Assembly (NCBI RefSeq): GCF_000966975.1
Contig: NZ_JZWV01001102.1
Coordinates: forward strand, 1-6,631
Direction: 5' to 3'
DNA length: 6,631 nt
Source of the DNA: Streptomyces katrae
GTDB lineage: Bacteria > Actinomycetota > Actinomycetes > Streptomycetales > Streptomycetaceae
The notes beneath the pieces are model-generated. The model searched no databases. It was not told the origin of the DNA and saw nothing but the letters and a program-made list of their open reading frames with translations. Shown here piece after piece: positions 1-4,773 of this stretch; positions within the stretch are counted from its first letter, which is position 1, and every line of letters starts with the position of its first letter. The position numbers were made by a program, and so were the translations under genes.

Positions 1-105
1 GCGCTTTCCCTTTCCGGCGGTTCCGACTCTATCAGATCCTTTCGGGCCTGACTCCCAGTCAGCGGGATTTGCCTTCCGGGCTGTTGGGCCCTTCCGGCGA
101 GTGAG
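1..105 (-). other. Probable rRNA operon leader (5' external transcribed spacer)
   Basis: Read on the minus strand, this stretch has no convincing coding frame. It carries a string of purine-rich elements, including GGATCTGATAGAGTCGGAA (about 22-40) and repeated CCGGAAAGG-like pieces, that I recognise as the conserved leader between rRNA promoters and 16S rRNA in Streptomyces. No mature rRNA is inside the window; the 16S gene would lie to the left. The identification rests on remembered motif similarity, not on an alignment. Promoter-like sequences upstream on the same strand support it. Confidence 0.62.
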
Positions 106-136
106 ACAGTAGCGGATTCCTTGCCCCCGAAGCCAA
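106..136 (-). promoter_or_regulatory. Candidate proximal rRNA-operon promoter, leftward
   Basis: On the minus strand a -35-like TTGGCT (131-136) and a -10-like TACTGT (106-111) are separated by 19 bp. The -10 fits the TANNNT pattern of HrdB-type promoters. Transcription would start near 99 and run straight into the leader-like sequence. The spacer is longer than optimal, so this is a candidate only. Confidence 0.4.
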
Positions 137-165
137 TCGGCGGCTGCGTCCTGGAACACGGATTC

Positions 166-223
166 CTCATTCGCAAATACGCATGAAAACGAGACGACAG
201 AGAGCGTCGTTCGTTCGAATGAG
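166..223. repeat. Nested inverted repeats in the rrn/trpS divergent region
   Basis: An outer perfect 8-bp inverted repeat, CTCATTCG (166-173) and CGAATGAG (216-223), encloses an inner imperfect hairpin. The inner arms are 188-198 and 206-215: ten base pairs with one bulged G (193) and a 7-nt loop. The region is less GC-rich than its surroundings and has no T-tract typical of a terminator. It could be a protein binding site or an RNA structure in the long leftward transcript; the sequence does not decide. Confidence 0.5.
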
Positions 224-285
224 TAGTGCGGGATGGCTGTCCGGGGACCGACCGGAGTCGGCGCTCACGTCGGACAACTCGAAGA

Positions 286-314
286 ACCTTACGGATCTGG
301 AACGGACGTGTCAA
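286..314 (-). promoter_or_regulatory. Strong housekeeping promoter, leftward (probable distal rrn promoter)
   Basis: On the minus strand a perfect -35 TTGACA (309-314) and a -10 TAAGGT (286-291) are separated by exactly 17 bp. This is close to the HrdB consensus (TTGACA / TAGRRT) and is the best promoter in the window. Transcription would start near 279 and proceed left. No plausible protein gene follows on that strand before the window edge. An upstream member of a tandem rRNA-operon promoter set is therefore the likeliest role. Confidence 0.65.
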
Positions 315-364
315 CCCCGCCGGGCCGTCCTGCGAAACTCACGCCGTCCTCATGTCCCAAGGGC

Positions 365-370
365 TACGCT
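365..370 (+). promoter_or_regulatory. Candidate -10 box of trpS transcript
   Basis: TACGCT fits the TANNNT pattern and ends exactly 7 nt before the ATG of the Trp leader peptide. The transcript could therefore begin at the leader-peptide start codon (leaderless). No good -35 is visible at 16-19 bp upstream, so the call is weak. It would explain why the leader peptide has no well-placed Shine-Dalgarno sequence: the only candidate, AAGGG at 359-363, is 14 nt from the ATG. Confidence 0.35.
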
Positions 371-377
371 GCCTCAC

Positions 378-425
378 ATGACCACGCATGCACGCAAGCT
401 CAGCCTTCGTTGGTGGCCCGCCTGA
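378..425 (+). CDS. trpS attenuator leader peptide (15 aa, tandem Trp)
   Basis: This tiny ORF encodes MTTHARKLSLRWWPA, then TGA. Its purpose is to be translated, not to yield a working protein. Two consecutive TGG codons (411-416) sit four codons before the stop. A ribosome stalled there for lack of Trp-tRNA would cover RNA to about position 425, leaving the antiterminator strand that starts at 426 free. A ribosome that reaches the stop would instead cover that strand. Tandem Trp codons are rare by chance, and the placement relative to the hairpins is exact, as in known trp attenuators. The start could lie upstream in the same frame (no in-frame stop until well upstream), but ATG 378 gives the expected leader size and has a possible -10 box 7 nt before it. 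Confidence 0.85.
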   Translation: MTTHARKLSLRWWPA

Positions 426-437
426 CGGCGGCCGACC
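412..437 (+). promoter_or_regulatory. Attenuator 1:2 (pause/anti-antiterminator) hairpin
   Basis: Positions 412-422, which include most of the Trp codons, can pair with 427-437. Ten base pairs form around a 4-nt loop (423-426), with single bulges at 417 and 434. This pairing would sequester the antiterminator strand when no ribosome is stalled. Pairing was deduced by eye and no folding energy was computed. Confidence 0.6.
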
Positions 438-471
438 TCCGACACGAGCACGCATGCGCTCACGGCCGCCG
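426..471 (+). promoter_or_regulatory. Attenuator 2:3 antiterminator
   Basis: CGGCGGCCG (426-434) begins right after the leader stop codon and is perfectly complementary over 9 bp to CGGCCGCCG (463-471). The downstream partner is the 5' arm of the terminator, so the two structures cannot coexist. The upstream strand repeats the sequence of the terminator's 3' arm (GGCGGCCG, 476-483), the hallmark of a competing fold. Confidence 0.8.
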
Positions 472-495
472 CTCCGGCGGCCGTTTCCGTTTCTC
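462..495 (+). terminator. Attenuator 3:4 intrinsic terminator upstream of trpS
   Basis: A perfect 9-bp stem, ACGGCCGCC (462-470) with GGCGGCCGT (476-484) and a 5-nt loop, is followed by the pyrimidine-rich tract TTTCCGTTTCTCC. Its position is about 35 nt after the leader stop and 75 nt before the trpS start. Together with the overlapping antiterminator, this shows that it is a conditional terminator inside the trpS leader. Confidence 0.82.
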
Positions 496-512
496 CCCTC
501 CCGGGAGTGGCC

Positions 513-534
513 GGGCCGCCCGACGCGGCGGTCC
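513..534 (+). promoter_or_regulatory. Additional hairpin between attenuator and trpS start
   Basis: GGGCCGCC (513-520) can pair with GGCGGTCC (527-534) to give 8 bp (one G-U) and a 6-nt loop, with no T-tract. Its 5' arm carries the same GGCCGCC found in the terminator 5' arm (464-470). It could therefore also pair with 427-433 or 476-482. It may stabilise the leader, or simply add to the competing folds. Confidence 0.4.
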
Positions 535-571
535 CGACACCACACCGCAGGACACGAGGGAGAGACAGGAC

Positions 572-1570
572 ATGACGAGGATCTTCAGCGGGATCACCCC
601 GTCCGGGCACCTGACGCTGGGCAACTACCTGGGGGCCCTGCGGCAGTGGGTCGCGGCCGAGCACTCGCCCTCGGACGCCCTGTTCTGTGTGGTCGACCTG
701 CACGCCCTGACCGTGGAGCACGATCCGGCGCGGCTGCGCCGGCTCACCCGGCAGAACGCGACGCTGTTCCTGGCGGCCGGGCTGGATCCACGGCGGTGCA
801 CCCTCTTCGTCCAGAGCCATGTCGCCGAGCACACCCGGCTGTCCTACCTCCTGGAGTGCACCGCCACCGACGGGGAGCTCCGGCGGATGATCCAGTACCG
901 GGAGAAGGCGGCGAAGGCCGAGGCGGCCGGGCAGGGCGTACGGCTGTCGCTGCTGACGTATCCGGTGCTGATGGCCGCCGACATCCTGGCCTACGCGGCG
1001 GACGAGGTGCCGGTGGGCGAGGACCAGCGGCAGCACGTGGAGCTGACCCGGGACCTGGCGGTGCGGTTCAACCAGCGGTACGGGCACACCTTCACCGTGC
1101 CGAAGGCGACGCTGCCCACCGTGGGCGCGCGGGTCATGGACCTCCAGGACCCGACGTCGAAGATGGGGAAGTCCAGTGAGAACACGGCCGGCATCGTCTA
1201 CCTCCTCGACGAACCGGCGGTCATCACCAAGAAGGTGATGCGGGCCGTGACGGACAGCGGCGAGGGTGGGGTGGTCTACGACCGGGCCACGCGGCCCGGG
1301 GTGGCGAACCTGCTGGACGTCCTGGCCGCGTGTACGGGAGGGGACCCGGAGAAGCTGGCCGAGGGGTACGCGCAGTACGGGCCGTTGAAGCGGGACGTCG
1401 CCGAGGCCGTGGTGGAGCTGCTGCGGCCGCTGCGGGAGCGGCACGCCGGGCTGGCAGCCGATCCGGGCGAGGTGGAGCGGGTGCTGCGGGAGGGCGCGGA
1501 GCGGGCGCGGGCCATCGCGCGGCCGGTGGTGGACCGGGCGTACGAGGCCATCGGGCTGCTGGCGCCCTGA
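572..1570 (+). CDS. trpS: Tryptophanyl-tRNA synthetase, auxiliary indolmycin-resistance type
   Basis: This class Ic aminoacyl-tRNA synthetase charges tRNA-Trp with tryptophan using ATP, in the cytoplasm. The 332 residues match the usual bacterial length (about 330-340). The ATG start puts the conserved IFSGITPSG block at residues 4-12 and follows a purine-rich GAGGGAG (556-562). The HIGH-type signature is TLGN (15-18). VDLHALT (41-47) lines the Trp pocket, and PVGEDQRQH (147-155) is intact. The KMSKS loop reads KMGKS (197-201). Unlike most TrpRS, residue 9 is Thr rather than Gln, and the usual RMTQFKDK is RMIQYREK (105-112). These changes, plus the Trp attenuator upstream, match the inducible indolmycin- and chuangxinmycin-resistant TrpRS1 known from S. 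coelicolor rather than the housekeeping enzyme. A second, constitutive trpS is expected elsewhere. Function is sure; the resistance role is inferred. Confidence 0.95.
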   Translation: MTRIFSGITPSGHLTLGNYLGALRQWVAAEHSPSDALFCVVDLHALTVEHDPARLRRLTRQNATLFLAAGLDPRRCTLFVQSHVAEHTRLSYLLECTATDGELRRMIQYREKAAKAEAAGQGVRLSLLTYPVLMAADILAYAADEVPVGEDQRQHVELTRDLAVRFNQRYGHTFTVPKATLPTVGARVMDLQDPTSKMGKSSENTAGIVYLLDEPAVITKKVMRAVTDSGEGGVVYDRATRPGVANLLDVLAACTGGDPEKLAEGYAQYGPLKRDVAEAVVELLRPLRERHAGLAADPGEVERVLREGAERARAIARPVVDRAYEAIGLLAP

Positions 1571-1575
1571 AGGGG

Positions 1576-1614
1576 AGGAGGGCCGGCCCGGGTTCGGGCG
1601 GGGCCGGCCCTCCT
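1576..1614. terminator. Bidirectional terminator between trpS and proC
   Basis: A perfect 14-bp inverted repeat, AGGAGGGCCGGCCC (1576-1589) with GGGCCGGCCCTCCT (1601-1614), encloses an 11-nt loop. It begins 5 nt after the trpS stop and ends 15 nt before the proC stop, in the gap between convergent genes. There is no strong T-tract on either side, which is common for Streptomyces terminators. It should stop transcripts from both directions. Confidence 0.82.
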
Positions 1615-1629
1615 TCCGTCTTCCGTACG

Positions 1630-2439
1630 TCAGCTGTTGCCGGTGGCGAGTTCGCGGCTGCGGTCGCGGGCCGCTTCGAGGGCGGCGATGAGGGCCGCCC
1701 GTACGCCGTGCTTCTCCAGCTCGACGATGGCGTTGATCGTCGTACCGGCCGGGGAGGTGACGGCCTCGCGGAGCTTGACCGGGTGTTCGCCGCTGTCACG
1801 GAGCATCACGGCGGCTCCGATGGCGGCCTGGACGATGAGGTCGTGGGCCTGGGCGCGGGGCAGGCCCAGCAGGATGCCCGCGTCGGTCATGGCTTCGACG
1901 AGGAAGTAGAAGTAGGCCGGGCCGGAGCCGGACAGGGCGGTGGCCGCGTCCTGCTGGGACTCGGGGACGCGCAGGGTCTTGCCGACGCCGCCGAAGATCT
2001 CCTCGGTGTGGGCGAGGTGCTCGGCGGTGGCGTGGCTGCCGGCCGAGATGACGGACATGGCCTCGTCCACGAGGGCGGGGGTGTTCGTCATGACGCGGAC
2101 GACGGGGGTGCCGGGGGCCAGCCGCTCCTCGAAGAAGGCGGTGGGGATGCCTGCGGCGCCGCTGATGACGAGGCGGTCGGCGGGGACGTGCGGGGCGAGC
2201 TCCTCGAGGAGCTTGCCCATGTCCTGCGGCTTGACGGTGAGGATGAGGGTGTCGGCGCGCTTGGCGGCTTCGGCGTTGCTGACGGCCTCGACGCCGTAGC
2301 GGGAGTGGAGTTCGGCGGCGCGCTCGGGGCGGCGGGCGGTGACGAGCAGCTTGGCCGGGGGCCGGCCGCCGCGGATCATGCCGCTGAGCAGGGCCTCGCC
2401 GATCTTGCCGGTACCGAGGACCGCGACTGTCTGGGTCAT
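1630..2439 (-). CDS. proC: Pyrroline-5-carboxylate reductase
   Basis: This cytoplasmic enzyme reduces pyrroline-5-carboxylate to L-proline with NAD(P)H, the last step of proline synthesis. The 269 residues match the family length. An N-terminal Rossmann fold carries the nucleotide-binding GTGKIG (9-14). It is followed by LTVKPQ (67-72) and VRVMTNTP (114-121). The C-terminal helical domain has the family signatures ALSGSGPAYFYFLVEAM (168-184) and LREAVTSPAGTTINAI (223-238), including the conserved substrate-binding Ser/Gly and Thr residues. The ATG start has an excellent Shine-Dalgarno, GAGGTGA (2447-2453), 7 nt upstream. The gene converges with trpS, which it faces across the shared hairpin. 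It lies 95 bp downstream of the ABC permease on the same strand, so read-through is possible, but I saw no clear promoter in the gap. All key motifs are present. Confidence 0.95.
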   Translation of the reverse strand: MTQTVAVLGTGKIGEALLSGMIRGGRPPAKLLVTARRPERAAELHSRYGVEAVSNAEAAKRADTLILTVKPQDMGKLLEELAPHVPADRLVISGAAGIPTAFFEERLAPGTPVVRVMTNTPALVDEAMSVISAGSHATAEHLAHTEEIFGGVGKTLRVPESQQDAATALSGSGPAYFYFLVEAMTDAGILLGLPRAQAHDLIVQAAIGAAVMLRDSGEHPVKLREAVTSPAGTTINAIVELEKHGVRAALIAALEAARDRSRELATGNS

Positions 2440-2496
2440 GCCCTATTCACCTCGTCGAACGAACGGACCTTCAGGACTCACGCCCTCATCCTCGCA

Positions 2497-2513
2497 CCCG
2501 TCCACGTGACGGG
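2497..2513 (-). terminator. Possible weak terminator after the ABC operon
   Basis: A 6-bp inverted repeat, CCCGTC (2497-2502) and GACGGG (2508-2513), has a 5-nt loop. It lies about 20 nt past the permease stop and is followed by no T-tract. It might separate the exporter operon from proC, but a 6-bp stem in such GC-rich DNA may be chance. Confidence 0.3.
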
Positions 2514-2534
2514 GAGGGGGTGTCCGCTCCGTGG

Positions 2535-3272
2535 TCAGGGCGTGCGGCGGCGGAGGGTGGCGGCGCCGAGGGCGAGGACGAGCAGGGCGCAGGCGGCGAC
2601 GACGACGGTGTCACGGACGAAGTCGGCGGTCATGTCGGTGTGGGTGAGGACCTGGGTCATGCCGTCGACGGCGTAGGACATGGGCAGGACGTCGGAGAGG
2701 GCGGAAAGGACGGGCTGCATGCTGTCGCGGGCCGCGAAGAGTCCGCACAGGAGCAGCTGGGGGAAGATCACGGCCGGCATGAACTGGACGGCCTGGAACT
2801 CGGACGCGGCGAAGGCGGAGACGAACAGGCCGAGGGCGGTGCCGAGGAGGGCGTCGAGCAGGGCGACGAGCAGGAGCAGCCAGGGGGAGCCGATGACGTC
2901 GAGGCCGAGGAACCAGAGGGCGAGGCCGGTGGCGAGGAGGGACTGGACGACGGCGACGGCGCCGAAGGCGAGGGCGTAGCCGGCGATGAGGTCGGCCTTG
3001 CCGAGGGGCATGGCGAGGAGGCGTTCGAGGGTGCCGGAGGTGCGTTCGCGGAGGGTGGCGATCGAGGTCACGAGGAACATCGTGATGAGGGGGAAGATCC
3101 CGAGGAGGGAGGCGCCGATGCTGTCGAAGGTGTGCGGGCTGCCGTCGAAGACGTAGCGGAGCAGGGTCAGCATCAGGACGGGGACCAGCAGCATCAGGGC
3201 GATGGAGCGCGGGTCGTGGCGCAGCTGGCGCAGGACGCGGGCGGCGGTGGCGAGGGTGCGGGCGCCGTTCAT
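2535..3272 (-). CDS. ABC-2 type transporter permease
   Basis: This 245-residue membrane subunit of an ABC exporter forms the transport path with the ATPase encoded just upstream. Hydrophobic stretches at about 22-42, 53-74, 95-123, 131-155, 163-181 and 221-240 give the six-helix layout of the ABC-2 (DrrB-like) family. The family motif RERTSGTLERLLAMPL (75-90) precedes helix 3. LPMSYAVDGM (196-205) lies in the usual external position before the last helix. The ATG start overlaps the ATPase stop in an ATGA junction (4 bp), which implies translational coupling. GGAG lies 8 nt upstream. Starts further upstream in the same open frame would run deep inside the ATPase gene and are rejected. Substrate is unknown: drugs, lipids or peptides are all possible for this family. 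Confidence 0.9.
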   Translation of the reverse strand: MNGARTLATAARVLRQLRHDPRSIALMLLVPVLMLTLLRYVFDGSPHTFDSIGASLLGIFPLITMFLVTSIATLRERTSGTLERLLAMPLGKADLIAGYALAFGAVAVVQSLLATGLALWFLGLDVIGSPWLLLLVALLDALLGTALGLFVSAFAASEFQAVQFMPAVIFPQLLLCGLFAARDSMQPVLSALSDVLPMSYAVDGMTQVLTHTDMTADFVRDTVVVAACALLVLALGAATLRRRTP

Positions 3273-4111
3273 CGCGGGGTCTCCGTTTCGAGGGTGCCGG
3301 TCGGGGATTCGGCTCGTGCGTCCGCTCGTGCGTCCGCTCGTGCGTTCGCTTCGTCGACGAGGCGGAGGAAGCCTTCCTCGACGGTGGCGCCGTGGGTGCG
3401 GGTGCGGAGGGCTTCGGGGGTGTCCTGGGCGAGGATGCGGCCCTCGCGCATGAGGAGCAGGTCGTGGCAGCGCTCGGCCTCGTCCATGACGTGGGAGGAG
3501 ACGAGGATCGTGACGCCGCGGGTCTCGGTGATCTCGTGGAAGAGGTTCCACAGGTCGCGGCGCAGGACGGGGTCGAGGCCGACGGTGGGTTCGTCGAGGA
3601 CGAGCAGCTCGGGGGTGCCGAGGAGGGCGACGGCGAGGGAGACGCGGCTGCGCTGGCCGCCGGAGAGTTTTCCGGCGAGGGCGGTGGCGCGGCCGGTGAG
3701 GTCGACGTCGGCGATGGCGCGGTCGACCGCGGCACGGCGGCGGTCGGCTGCGGCGCGGCCCGGGTCGAGGACGGCGGCGAAGTAGTCGAGGTTCTGCCGG
3801 ACGGTGAGGTCGTCGTAGACGGAGGGGGCCTGGGTGACGTAGCCGATGCGGGAGCGGAGTTCGGGGTGGCCGGCGGGGCGGCCGAGTACGTCGAGGGTGC
3901 CGGTGACGTGGGCCTGGGTGCCGACGACGGTCCGCATGAGGGTGGACTTGCCGCAGCCGGAGGGGCCGAGGAGGCCGGTGATGCGGCCGCGGGGGACCTC
4001 GAAGGCGATGGCGTCGAGGACGGTGCGGGGCCGGCGGCCGGTGCCGCGGCGGACGGTGAGGCCGCGGGCGTGGACGGCGGGAGGCGGCTCCTCCGGGGGG
4101 TTATTCATCAT
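3269..4111 (-). CDS. ABC transporter ATP-binding protein (DrrA-like)
   Basis: This 280-residue ATPase powers the adjacent ABC-2 permease at the inner face of the membrane. In order it shows Walker A GPSGCGKS (49-56), Q-loop Gln94, signature LSGGQ (149-153), Walker B LLVLDEP (169-175) with D-loop GLD (178-180), and switch His207. All catalytic residues are present, so it should be active. The C-terminal tail (about 257-268) is a low-complexity Ala-Arg-Ala-Asp repeat specified by a 12-bp tandem repeat. The start is ATG 4111 or the adjacent ATG 4108. A promoter places the transcript start at or next to these codons, so the mRNA is probably leaderless; no well-spaced Shine-Dalgarno is present. 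A 9-bp perfect inverted repeat covers this start and the -10 box, which suggests repression by a regulator not encoded nearby. Substrate is not predictable. Confidence 0.92.
   Translation of the reverse strand: MMNNPPEEPPPAVHARGLTVRRGTGRRPRTVLDAIAFEVPRGRITGLLGPSGCGKSTLMRTVVGTQAHVTGTLDVLGRPAGHPELRSRIGYVTQAPSVYDDLTVRQNLDYFAAVLDPGRAAADRRRAAVDRAIADVDLTGRATALAGKLSGGQRSRVSLAVALLGTPELLVLDEPTVGLDPVLRRDLWNLFHEITETRGVTILVSSHVMDEAERCHDLLLMREGRILAQDTPEALRTRTHGATVEEGFLRLVDEANARADARADARAESPTGTLETETPR
3312..3347. repeat. 12-bp tandem repeat in the ATPase gene tail
   Basis: Three tandem copies of GCTCGTGCGTCC (plus-strand reading) start at 3312, 3324 and 3336. The third differs by one base (C to T at 3346). 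On the coding strand they specify Ala-Arg-Ala-Asp units. Because the unit is a multiple of three, copy-number changes keep the reading frame. Confidence 0.85.
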
Positions 4112-4122
4112 GCGATGAATAA
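4101..4122. promoter_or_regulatory. Palindromic operator over the ABC operon start
   Basis: Perfect 9-bp arms TTATTCATC (4101-4109) and GATGAATAA (4114-4122) flank a 4-bp centre. This AT-rich dyad stands out in GC-rich DNA. It overlaps the predicted -10 box, the transcription start and the ATPase start codons. That is the typical layout for a dimeric helix-turn-helix repressor, for example of the TetR or GntR type. The protein that binds is unknown and no candidate gene is adjacent. Confidence 0.8.
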
Positions 4123-4148
4123 TGCTCCCGGCGGTGCCTGGGCGTCAA
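4119..4148 (-). promoter_or_regulatory. Promoter of the ABC exporter operon
   Basis: On the minus strand -35 TTGACG (4143-4148, 5 of 6 consensus) and -10 CATTAT (4119-4124, 4 of 6) are separated by 18 bp. The predicted start, about 7 nt past the -10, falls at 4112-4111, on the first ATG of the ATPase gene. The transcript would therefore be leaderless. The palindrome at 4101-4122 overlaps the -10. Confidence 0.65.
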
Positions 4149-4175
4149 TCGGCCGGACGTTTCCGGGGTCGGGGG

Positions 4176-4706
4176 TTACTTCTTGCGCTTGGGGCGGCGG
4201 CGGGCGGCCGGGTTGCCCGTACGGGTGCTGCGTCGGCGCTCGTACTCGGCGGCGGCGCGCTCGTACTCGGTGCGGTGGAGCTTCTCGCCCGGGGCCTCGG
4301 TGAGGCTGCGCAGGAAGTACGCGAGGAGGGAACCGATGAAGCCGATCGCCTTCAGGCCCTTGAGGGCGGCCTCGTCGGAGGACGGGGCGGGGCGGCGGCC
4401 GAAGGACTCCCAGGTCTTGGCGAAGGCGATGGCGGTGGCGATCGCGAAGAGCACGATCACGGAGATGCTGAGGAAGGGGCCGACGTTGCCGATCTCCAGG
4501 CCCTCGTAGGCGAGGCGCAGGAGGTAGGCCCCGGCGGCGGCGCCGACGAGCGAGCCGGCGGCGAGGGCGGCGCGGCGCAGGGCGTAGCCGTCCGTGTGGT
4601 CCACCCAGCTGGTGCCGAAGAACCGGATCGGCTCGGGCTGCGGGCCGGCGGGCGGCTCGGCCGGCGCGGCGGGGCTCTGGCTCTGGTCTCGCTGCTCTTC
4701 GCTCAC
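4176..4706 (-). CDS. Small integral membrane protein of unknown function
   Basis: I do not recognise a named family. The 176-residue product has an acidic/Pro-rich N-terminal tail (1-27), then RFFGTSWVDHTDG (28-40), a stretch I believe is conserved among streptomycete homologues. Two clear transmembrane helices follow (about 46-65 and 76-97), then a weaker hydrophobic segment (117-133). The C-terminal tail is strongly basic (PAARRRPKRKK, 166-176) and probably cytoplasmic. A charged segment with two EYER units lies at 147-157. The GTG start is preceded by GATAAT (4714-4719) at exactly the spacing for a leaderless transcript. A better Shine-Dalgarno site is not evident. It sits between the SH3-domain gene and the exporter operon, all on the minus strand, but its promoter-like element and that of the exporter suggest separate transcription. 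Confidence 0.85.
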   Translation of the reverse strand: MSEEQRDQSQSPAAPAEPPAGPQPEPIRFFGTSWVDHTDGYALRRAALAAGSLVGAAAGAYLLRLAYEGLEIGNVGPFLSISVIVLFAIATAIAFAKTWESFGRRPAPSSDEAALKGLKAIGFIGSLLAYFLRSLTEAPGEKLHRTEYERAAAEYERRRSTRTGNPAARRRPKRKK

Positions 4707-4713
4707 ACCCGCG

Positions 4714-4719
4714 ATTATC
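4714..4719 (-). promoter_or_regulatory. Candidate -10 box for the small membrane protein gene
   Basis: GATAAT (minus strand) matches TATAAT at 5 of 6 positions. It ends 7 nt before the GTG start, so transcription would begin on the start codon. No matching -35 is visible at 17-18 bp, which keeps confidence moderate. Confidence 0.45.
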
Positions 4720-4745
4720 CCCCGGGGGCCGGAACCCGCCGGGGG
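4719..4745 (-). terminator. Possible hairpin after the SH3-domain gene
   Basis: Arms CCCCCGG (4719-4725) and CCGGGGG (4739-4745) give a 7-bp perfect stem around a 13-nt loop, about 30 nt past the SH3-gene stop. It directly abuts the -10 of the next gene. It could end the SH3 transcript, but no T-tract follows. Confidence 0.3.
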
Positions 4746-4773
4746 TGTCTCACCTGGCAGAACGGTGAACGGC

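Noticed and set aside
359..363. AAGGG as Shine-Dalgarno for the Trp leader peptide
   Set aside because: It is 14 nt from the ATG, too far to be convincing. It could serve a CTG start at 369, which would be very unusual.
498..507. Palindrome CTCCCGGGAG between the attenuator and trpS
   Set aside because: It has no loop, overlaps the tract after the terminator, and could easily occur by chance in this composition; not called as a separate site.
233..571. N-terminal extension of trpS by 113 codons from position 233
   Set aside because: The extra residues are Pro/Arg/Gly-rich, resemble no TrpRS N-terminus, and run through the attenuator hairpins. The ATG at 572 fits family length and has a ribosome binding site.
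388..1179. Long plus-strand open frame overlapping trpS
   Set aside because: It is a shifted-frame shadow of trpS with low-complexity Gly/Arg/Pro content, caused by high GC.
374..1444. Long minus-strand frame opposite trpS
   Set aside because: Composition is typical of an antisense shadow (Arg/Pro/Gly/His-rich) with no domain, and the opposite strand is certainly coding.
1330..2676. 448-codon plus-strand frame across the trpS end and proC
   Set aside because: It runs through the terminator and opposite proC with Gly/Asp/Ala-rich junk; proC is clear on the other strand.
3273..3551. Earlier start for the ABC permease inside the ATPase gene
   Set aside because: The added residues are Arg/Pro-rich shadow of the ATPase coding sequence. 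The ATGA overlap at 3269-3272 with GGAG nearby is the natural start.
2520..3785. Long Glu/Gly/Asp-rich plus-strand frame opposite the ABC genes
   Set aside because: Its acidic low-complexity content is the mirror of membrane and ATPase codons on the minus strand.
4183..4509. Plus-strand frame opposite the small membrane protein
   Set aside because: Arg/Pro/Ser-rich shadow with no domain; the minus-strand frame has membrane helices and a conserved block.
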